Translations under genes and position numbers: made by a program
Notes under the pieces: model-generated
Database searches by the model: none
What the model saw: only the letters and a program-made list of their open reading frames with translations
What the model was told of the DNA's origin: nothing
In this document: positions 51,410-61,900 of the stretch, one piece after another
Position numbering within the stretch: position 1 is the first letter of the stretch
How the letters are laid out: each line of letters starts with the position of its first letter
NCBI GenBank assembly: GCA_002104945.1
Contig: MCFH01000030.1
Location: 248,001 to 312,000, forward strand
Origin: Piromyces finnis
Lineage: Eukaryota > Neocallimastigomycota > Neocallimastigomycetes > Neocallimastigales > Neocallimastigaceae
Reading direction: 5' to 3'
DNA length: 64,000 nucleotides

Positions 51410-54400
51410 ATGGGTGAATCAAAAAAGCCAATAATTACTTGTAAATTATACATCTTTTTTTTTTTATTTTATATTATTTTTTTAAAAAACAAACAAACAA
51501 ACAAACAAAAAATAATAATTTATTAATTAAAAATTTATAAATAATATTTAATTTTCAAAATTAATAAAATTAATGGTTACCTATTTTTAATTTATATATT
51601 TAATTTCAATAGATAAGGATGATACAAATATTTGGCAACATATTTCAAAAGAATTAACATCACGATTCCCATTAAAAGATATAGAATGTCGTGGAATTGG
51701 AAATCAAAAAATGAACCGTGTTATTAATTCACTTGATATTGAATGGAAACCGTTTACTGAAGAATGGCAAAATAAAAATGTTTATACACAACTACAACAA
51801 GCTCCATTTTTAAATTTATATTTTTTAAATTGTTCTGTAAGTAAACACTATTAAATTTTATAGAGATATATTGATAGAACAAATAAAAATTTTTTAAATA
51901 TGTTTATCATGTTTAATATTTTTATTTTTTAAAGGATTTGGAACAATATAAAAATACACTTAAAGACAAAATTAAGTATTGGTTAAATATTATCGAATCT
52001 AAAAAAAATCAAGAATGGATGATTATTTGTATTTCAGGAGAAAGTAATACAAAATCAATTTTGGGTATAAGAACATCAATTTATGATAAAATAAAAAGTG
52101 ATTTTAATTTGAGTAAAGATAGGTAAAATAACAAATATTAAGCAACAACAAATGTTGAAACTTTGAAAACCATATTCTAATTTAATATATATTATGAATA
52201 TAGACTTATGTTGGTAAAATTATATTCAGAAGTAAAGGAGGGTGATATGTGGACAGCTGTTGTTAATAAAATAAAAGAAAAGCTTTTATCATGTTTCTTT
52301 CAACAGGTTTTAACTTTACAAGAAGATATAAAACGTTTAGATAGTCAACGTCTTCTTCCTGGATGGAATTATTGTTCATTCTTTATTTTAAAGGTAATAA
52401 TATAAATTTACAATATAAAAGAACTATTAATATATATATTTATATTTAATATAAGAGTAATATAATAATACAATTTTTAATTTTTCAACTTTTTCTCAAT
52501 TTCTAATTAAATATAAAATTAAAGGAACAACTTGCATTATTATATGATACGGTTAATCTTTACCAAGACGCATTAGTGCAATATGATGAATTAGAAGCAT
52601 CATTCTATCAAACATTAGTTGGTAATTGATCTAATATTTTTATTTTTCTAAATATATATTAATATAAATTATATACATTGAATTAATATATAATATATGT
52701 TAATAATTCTTTCAAAAAGAACAAGGTGCTGCTTGGTTTAAATCATTTGGAGGAACAGAAGAAGGTGATGATAGCTTAGATTTTTTGAACCTTAAAAGAA
52801 AGCCATTTAGAGAAATGATTATTCAAAATACAACAACAATTTTCGATTTTAGAATGTATCTTTTTGCAAGACAATGTCAATTATTATTTAGGCTTGATAA
52901 ACCAACAGAGCTTTGTCAAAGAGCTAAGCTTTTTATTTCATCATTTTCAATGACATTAACTGATTATAAGGTTAGAAATTAATTGATAATAAATAAAAAA
53001 AAAAAACTAGAAAATATTCTTTATTTTAATATTAAAAAAAAAGATATTTCAATATACGATAACTTTTCAATTAATATATTTATATATATTTATATTTATT
53101 ATTACAAAATACTATAACATCAAATTATATATAAAATAAATTATAATACAAAAATGAATTAAAAAGGGTGTTTTATTCCCATATTTCAGAGAATCTTGGA
53201 TTTACACAACATGTATGAACATAGTTTCCAGATGTGAAGAATTAGCTTCTATTTCATGGCACAATAACCAAACATTAAAAGAATTTGAAGGAGCTAGTGG
53301 TGAATTATTACATTTAGCTAGATCTCAAGTAAAAATTGATATAATGAAAATAATTAATAAATATATTTATCATTAAATTTTAATATTAAAAATTAATTTA
53401 ATAATTAAACAGCTTGATATTCTCGGTCGTGCTTGTAATTATTTACCAGATAACTTAGATAAACCAACGTATGATCCTGAAAACACAGAAAAAACATATA
53501 ATACTGAAATTTTCGATAAAATTACAAATCAACATTTAAAGAATTTATTAAGTAGTGTTGAATCATTTGATGAAATTTACAATGTAATTATATTTTCAAC
53601 TTAAATATTATTAATATAAATATATAATATTTTGGAAATAATTATTAAAAATTGAATAACAAATTATTTGAATTAAAAAATGTAATTAAATAATATTTAG
53701 TTAATTACATCAAGAGCTATTCATTGCTTTGAAGGTTGTTTAAGACAAAGATCTATTTGGTTATTAAAGAGTGATATTGCAAAATTACACTTGTAAGTAT
53801 AAGCAATATAATATATATTTTAATATAAATCAAATAAAGTAACATTTTAATAATGTAATAATATGATAATATATAATATTTATATCCATTAATATAAGCT
53901 ATCGTGGTCGTTTACAAGAAGCATCAGAAGGCTTATTACCTTTATGTAAACTTTATGCCCAAGAATCTTGGCATAGTATTGAAACCAATTTATTACAAAT
54001 GTTAGCTATTTGCCAAAAACAATTAAATCAATCAATTCCATATTTAGAAACATGTATTACATTATTAGCTAATAGGTCTTATATTGATGAAGAAACATTT
54101 GATAAATATACAGAGGAAATGATAGAAACAGTAAATAAAATAGATGAAGGTATTTATTAATTTATTATATTAAGAAATTTATCTATTGATAATTAATATT
54201 TATAATTAATATTTAAAATATCTATTTTTAATAGAATATGAAAAAGAAATCTCTTCTATATTTAAATATGAACTTAAATCACTTGTTCATCAATTAAAAA
54301 ATGATAGTGGTATCTTATTTGAAGTTTGTATTATTAACCCATTTAAGAAGGTAATTTTAATATTAATTTTTTTTGTTAATATTAATGTATTATTCTTATT

Positions 54401-54817
54401 TATTGATTAATGTAATTAACTATAATATTGTTTTTAGGCTATTAAAATAAAGAATTTGAATTTAGAATTAGTTAGTAAAGAAAATAATAAATTAATATTT
54501 GATTGTGAAGAAGCTGATCTTGAACCAGGAAGAAATACTATTCAACTAAAATGTGAGGTAAGGAATAAAAATAACAAATTAAATAACTTGACTTTCTAAT
54601 TATTAAAAATTAAATAATAATTATATTAAAATATAAAATTTTCTAATTTTAAAATTATCTTAGCATCCAATATCAGGAAAATATAGTGCAGTTGCTATTC
54701 AATTCTCAATTAATAGATTCATATTAAAAAGTGCTATTAAAGAAAGAAGTACTAAAATATATACAGTAAAAGAAACATCTTCAACATTACAAATTAAAGC
54801 ATCTTGTGTACAACCAG

Positions 54818-54848
<31 letters not shown>

Positions 54849-57302
54849 GATATTATTTGTGATATGTCTTTAAAACTTTTTATTAATAATAACATTTTAA
54901 TAAATATTATTTGAATAATATATTATATAAAGTTGAATACGAAAAGCCATCAAACAAACTTTTATTATCTATTTACTCTAAGTCTAATTCAATTTCAAAC
55001 GGTACACTTAATATTACATCTATTACTGGTATAACATTAAAATATCCAGAAGAAATTATTTATAAAATTAAAAAAGAAGGTATAGATATAATTAATTTAC
55101 AATATAATATCGTTATTTAATATTATTAAGTCATATAGTAATAATATATCATACTCTTAAAAACTAAAATTAGAATCAGATGAAGATGAAAGAACTGTTA
55201 CAATAGCATATGATAGTAATAATGATTATATATCATTACCAGAATGTGATGAAAATGAAGTGATTAAATTTGAAGTTCCATATGTTTCAGAAAAATTGAA
55301 TATTAGTATTCACAGAGTACGTATATTCTTTTTTATTTTTATATTTTATATTAAAAATTTATCATATTAAAATAAAATATAACTAATAATTATTTGTGTT
55401 ATTCTTTAGATGACATTTGCATTTGATTACATTATGAAAAATGGAGTTCATCGTTTCCACTCATTATTTGAAAAAGTTAAAATTTCAACACCATTTATAT
55501 ATAATAATAATGTTACTTATAGTCATGATTGGTAATAAATTATTATTATTATTATTATAATAAAATATAGAATGTAAGAAATTTGATATTTATATAAAAA
55601 CTTTATAGTACTATATTACAAATAAACTTTTTCTCCAAAGATCAGGTTCCAATTCGTATTCGTAAAATTGAATTAATTGCTCCAGGATATGAAGTTGAAG
55701 AATTTTTAATAGAAAAACAACAGGTATTGATATTTATTGTTATTTATCCTATATATTATCCTATATAATTAATGATAATAAAAAAATAATTAAATATAAA
55801 TATTTTTTTATTTTTTATTTTTTTTTTAATAATATAAGATTATATTCCAAAATCAAGATGTATCATTAGTTTATTGTTTAAGAAACAAAGATAATGGTAA
55901 TTTAAAATATACTTTTATATATAAATGAAATGATTTTTATTTATTTTATGATAACAAAAACAATTTTAATAATTATTTATAAAAATAATTAAACGAAGAT
56001 AATACAAAGATCGAAGAATTTGAAAAAGATGAACTTGGTTTATATATTGATTATTATTATCTTAATGAAGGTTAATACACAATAAATAAAAAATATTAAA
56101 TTAGTGAAAAAGATAATTATAACACAAGAATTAACTTATTTATATATAAAAAATATTTAATTTCAAAAGAAATTGAAGCTTATATTACTGAAAATGTAAC
56201 AGCAAAATTAAAAGAAAAAAATCTTTCAGAATACTCTGGTTTCTTAAATAAATTCTTAAATTCTAGTTATGAATTAGTTGATTCAGTAAAGTATGGTATG
56301 TATGGTAAAATCAGCTTAAATAATCTTGCAGAAAATTATCATAATGTAGAAGCTATTATTGAAAGTGAAGAATCTACTGCTATGAAAGAAAAAATCGATG
56401 AGGTTGTTGATGAAGTATGTAAAGGTGAAATAACTACAGCTGATAATGAAAATAGTCGTATTCCTCTTAAAACAATGATCTATAAAGTTAAAGTTCCAAA
56501 ATCTGATGTAAATATATTATTCTATAACCATTTTATTTACTCTAATAAAAATTATATGTTGCTAATTAATATATATATTAAATTTTTATTTAAATTCAAT
56601 ATACTCATTATAATATACAAGATTTTACTTGAAGCTGATTTAGAAATGAACCAAGGTAATCCAATTATTGGTATGATTTGTAAGGGTAAATTAAAAATTA
56701 AACAAGTTAAATGGAATTCTGATGTTGATGAGTTAAAATTTTACTATGACATTGCTATTCGTTTTGATAATTGGATGGTATCGGGTCATAAAAAACGTGT
56801 CTTTAATTTAAAGGTATAAAAAATGTATAAATTATATAAAATGTTTTCATAAAATAAAAAATAATAATAAATGATATTATTTAAATATTCATAAATTTAA
56901 ATAAAATATATGTATATATAAAATTTTTTAAACATTCTCTAAATGTATGATTACTTAGTCAAATGAAGAAAAAGAATTTACCTTTGATTTTATACCATTA
57001 AAAACGGGTATGTTACTTATTCCAACTGTCGAAGTTAATTGTATAACTACTGATTCACCAACTATTAGAGTTATTCATACTAGTGATGCTAAACAAATTT
57101 CTGTGTAAGTGTTATATTTCATTAAATATATGTTATTATTAAAAAATATGTAACAAACTAATTAATAAATATTAAAATTTATTTTTTTAAAAAATAAAAT
57201 AAAATAAAATAAAATAGCATTCCAAAAACTCAAAGTAGTACTATATATGTCAATAACTCTGTTTTTGATGCTCCTGATAAAAATAGAAGATCATACGCAT
57301 AG
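51410..57302 (+). CDS. TRS130: TRAPPC10/Trs130, TRAPPII tethering complex subunit, 23 exons, 1154 aa
   Basis: Subunit of TRAPPII, the Ypt31/Rab11 exchange and tethering complex at the Golgi. All 23 exons keep phase: 51410-51440, 51613-51836, 51935-52122, 52204-52393, 52525-52621, 52720-52970, 53167-53328, 53413-53583, 53701-53792, 53899-54149, 54235-54350, 54438-54557, 54664-54817, 54933-55079, 55174-55316, 55410-55531, 55609-55723, 55839-55896, 55999-56070, 56170-56507, 56622-56813, 56959-57104 and 57218-57302. Family marks: ITYKDDTNIWQHISKELTSR then FPL at the N terminus; QQAPFLNLYFLNC; QRLLPGWNYCSFFILKEQLA, LYDTVNLYQDALVQYDELEA and PFREMIIQNTTTIFDFRMYL then FARQ, the most conserved core of TRAPPC10; and C-terminal beta-sandwich (Trs130-type) strands. 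The start is set by a 31-nt first exon whose donor restores the frame of exon 2. The length lies between yeast Trs130 (1102) and human TRAPPC10 (1259). Confidence 0.94.
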
Positions 57303-57370
57303 AAATATGAGAGTATATAATAAATAAATGCAATCCTTAGTATAATAGAATTATAAATTAACTACATATA

Positions 57371-57465
<95 letters not shown>

Positions 57466-58978
57466 ATATATAATATTAAGTAAATTAAAGATAAAAAAAT
57501 AGTGAAAATATATATATATAAATTTTTAATATCTAAAAGAATCACTTTAAAATATATATAGAATACAAATGAAATAAAAATTCATGTAAAATACTTATAT
57601 CTGTAATAAATATCCTTTTTTTTTTATATTATAAATAAAAATAGTATTTCTATAATATATGTATTTCTATATTAGAAATAATAGTTTCAAAAATTTAACC
57701 AATAAATAATTCAGATGTATAAATCAGCAATAAATTTTAGTTTTATATTCATAATATATTATTCATTACAAATTATTTAATTAAATAAATATTTTTGGTT
57801 GTAATAACGTTTTAGCTTAAAAAGGAAAGTGACATCTTAATAGTGTGTAACGTTTAAAAAAAAATTCATGATTCATATTATAAAATGAATATTTGTATTG
57901 CCTATTTTTTTTTTAATTTTAAAAAAGAAGATAACTATTTTAAAAATAATACAGTAGAAAAAAATAAATAATAAAATAGCTAAACTAATTAAATGTATTA
58001 TTATATAATATTCATATATTTTAATTCATTATTTTTCATTTATATGTAGTATTAATAATTGAAATTTAAATTTATTAATCAAAAAATAAAATATATATAT
58101 TATTGTTTATATTAAAAATAAAGGGTTAGTAGTTATGTGCTGTAAAAAAATAAAATTATTTTATTTATATATCCATTTAATTATAGTTATAAAATTATTT
58201 ATATAATATAACATTTATTTATTTATTTTAATTTATATTATTAATATATTGTCAATTAATAGTTTATATTATTAGTATATATATTTAGTTTAAACTAATA
58301 AGTTACAATTTATTTTTATCATAAACTTTTTTTCTTTTAAATTTTTTATCTTGTCTTTTTTTTTTTTAAAAAGATTAGTATAGTTTAATATAAAGTTGAA
58401 AGAAAATAAGAAAGAAAGAAATAAAGGCGAAACGAATAAATAGTAATAATATTTTAAGATATTATTATATAATCATAGCTCATAGTTATCGTTTTCATTA
58501 CATATACATAATTTATATTTTATTTTAATTCAATTTATTTTTAATAGAAGAGACTACTATCAATATATAATAAAACAAAAGCATTCAGTATATTTTTTCT
58601 TATTGATTATATAATATTTATGCATTAAAAAACTTTAGATCAACAAATAAAAATATAAATATATGTAAGTATAAAATCAATAGTAAATTTTTGTTGTTTT
58701 ATTAATAATGTATATATTATATAATTTGTTAATATATTAAATATTATTAATTCATTTATTAAAATTTCATTTTTATAATTACTTTTTTTTTTTATTTATT
58801 TATTTCTGTTTTTCATATATTATTAATAATTATATTTTTAAATTAATTTATTTAATTTTTTTTTTTTCATTACTACTCACTGTACTTTATTGAAATAGAC
58901 ATATTTAAGAAGATAGAAATAATAGAACATACTACAAAAAGACAAAATATAAAAGAAAATTTGTCAAATACTTCAAAG
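57303..58978. other. Intergenic, AT-rich
   Basis: No gene seen. Holds the (AAAT)n array at 57371-57468 just after the TRAPPC10 stop and, to the right, the presumed promoter of the giant repeat protein. Confidence 0.65.
57371..57468. repeat. (AAAT)n microsatellite, about 24 copies
   Basis: Uninterrupted TAAA array ~70 nt downstream of the TRAPPC10 stop. Its complement makes a spurious antisense frame of IYLF repeats. Confidence 0.97.
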
Positions 58979-61900
58979 ATGGATGTTAAAAAAAATAATA
59001 AAAAGGAAATTAAAAAAGATACTTCCATAAATGATATTTCGATGGAAGAATTAACAGATATTACATTAAATACAGAAGAAATTAATGTTAGTTTAGAAAA
59101 TAGTGCAACAAAGCCAAGAACTCGTCGTCAGCGTAATAGTCATCGTTTTACAGTAATAAAAGGAGAAAAGCCAGGTACAGATGAAATTGAGATGCTTCAA
59201 ACTTCAAGTGAGGACGAAGAAGTTGGTGTACTTGATATACCAGAAAAAGATATATCTGAGGATGTTTCGGAAAAAATTGCAATGTTTGAGGAAAAATCAT
59301 TTCTTTCTAATGCTGATGACTATAATCATGAATTTAGTCATACTGAGGTTGGAGATATTTCAGAAATCCTTAATGTCGATATTGTAACCGGCGAAATTAT
59401 TCCACATTCTGAAATATATGAAAAATCATTTATTAGTGAAAATAATTCTTTTTTACATATTAATGAGAATAATGATAAACCTAAGGAACAAAGAGTAATT
59501 AATAGTTCAAAATCAAAATTATTAAAAAATAATAATAATGAAAATAATAATGATATTTCTCAATCAGATTTAAACAAAACTCAAATAAAAGGAGATGAAA
59601 TAGAAAATGAATTAGAAGAAGTTATTATGAAATCAGAGAAAGAATCAGAATTAAAATCAGAATTCCAACCAATAATAAAAAAAAAGCGTCCTTTAGTAAG
59701 TCTTAAACAAGAAGATGATAAAACTGAATCAGAAAAGTTAAAAGAAATACATCAACCTTCATCGAAATTAAGACGTGTTAACCAAAAAGACGTTCATGAA
59801 GTTATTTCTAATAAAAATCAAATCAATGATGAATTTCAACTTTTATCTAAATTAAAAGATAAATTAGATGAACACAATAATTTAGATACTCAATCTAAAA
59901 TTGAAGAGTATTTAATGAGTGGAGAATTCCAATCTATTGATGATCTAAGACGTAAATTTCAACCTGAAGGTGATCTATTAACCTTCCAATACAAAATAAA
60001 GTCCCCAAAAAAGACTCCAGATAAAAGACCTTATAGTTTAAGACATGTTAATAAATTTAAAGATAATAATCAACCAAAAATCAATATATCTCAATATGAA
60101 ATGAAAAATAAGCATCAAGATGGATTCAAATATCAATATAATTTAAAATATGACGAGAAATCGCCATCTAAATTAACTGAAAAATCAAATACTGAAGTTT
60201 CTCAATCTAAAGTTTCAGATAAAACTAATAATCTAGACAAATCAAAAAATGTTAAACAAGAAGAATCTAAATCTCAAAGTACTGAATTGCAATTTTATGA
60301 ATCCGGTACTAAATCTCAACAAATTGAAATTAAAACACCTTATAATTTAAAAATTGGACATTCATCTCAAATAAAATCACCAACTATAGAAACGAATCAA
60401 ACTCCAGATCATTTTGATAATTTAGATAATTCTCAGTCTTCTGTTTTTTCAACTTCAACTAATTTAATCCAATCTCTTGAAAATATTAAAAATGCCTATT
60501 CTCAAGAAGCTCAAAGTCCAACTTCACCACCAAAACCAAAATCACCAATTTTAAAAACTGATCAATTTATTGATAAAATTGATATGGTAATTACTCAAGA
60601 ACATAACAAACCAATAAGTCAATATAAATCAAAATCACCAATTTCAAAGGGTGATTTATCTGTTGATGAAATTAGAATTTCATATTTACAGGAGAAACCA
60701 GTAACATTATCTAAACCAAAGTCACCTATTTTAAAAGGTGACATATCAGTTAATGATATTAAAATGGCATATACACAAGAAAAACCCGTAACACCATCCA
60801 AACCAAAGTCACCTATTTTAAAGGGTGACATATCAGTTAATGATATTAAAATCGCATATACACAAGAAAGACCCGTAACACCATCCAAACCAAAGTCACC
60901 TATTTTAAAAGGTGATATATCAGTTAATGATATTAAAATCGCATATACACAAAAAAGACCCGTAACACCATCCAAACCAAAGTCACCTATTTTAAAAGGT
61001 GACATATCAGTTAATGATATTAAAATGGCATATACACAAGAAAGACCCGTAACACCATCCAAATCAAAATCACCAGTTATTAAATCAAAACAATCTATAA
61101 ATGAAATAAAAAATATTTATAAGACTCAAAGTTCTACAGCAAAGCCAATTTCACATCAATCAATAGAAAAATCTACGCAGCCTATTGATACATTAAAGAA
61201 CATTTATCAAACTGAAAAAATAGTCAACCAAACTTCACCATTGATTAATAAATCACAATTCCAATCACTTCACAATTTGAAACGTAAATATGAGAAAACT
61301 ATAGATGATGAATCGCAACAAGAATCCGAGTCAAAAAAGGTGAAAATTGAATATCATAATACTAAATCACCAAATCAAATTAAATATAAAAATGACGAGG
61401 ATCAATCTAACTATAATTTAAGCAAAAAAAATCATAAATCATTAGAATCAGAATATGAATCCATATTGGAACCAAAAATTATTAAAAATGTATCAATTTC
61501 ACCTTCAAAATTACCAGCAGAGGTGTATTTACCATATTTAAATAATAAAGGAAAACCTGTTGAATTTAGGTTCCAATATAATTATTTAGAAGAAGCACCA
61601 AAGACTTCACCTTCTAAATTATCAAAAGAACACTATTTCCATCATTACCAAAAAGAAAAACTATTAGAAAATACTTATCAATATAGTGACCAAGAGAAAG
61701 AAAAAGCAAAGCAAGATATGAATATTGATAACAGTAATTTAGAATTGGAATATAAATTAGAATCGGAGACTGAACATGAAGTTAAAGCTCCACAATCCAG
61801 ATTTAAAGCTTTTATATTTGGAAGAAAAACCCAAGCTAAGAAGGAATCAAAATCAGGAGGACAAAATAAAGTTGATAAAGAAGATAGGAAATCATCAAAA

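Noticed and set aside
51350-51450. Minus-strand peptide MYNLQVIIGFFDSPIDW followed by a GTGAGT donor
   Set aside because: It lies exactly antisense to TRAPPC10 exon 1, and no continuing exon was found on the minus strand.
57351-57545. Minus-strand IYLF-repeat frame
   Set aside because: Translation of the (AAAT)n microsatellite.
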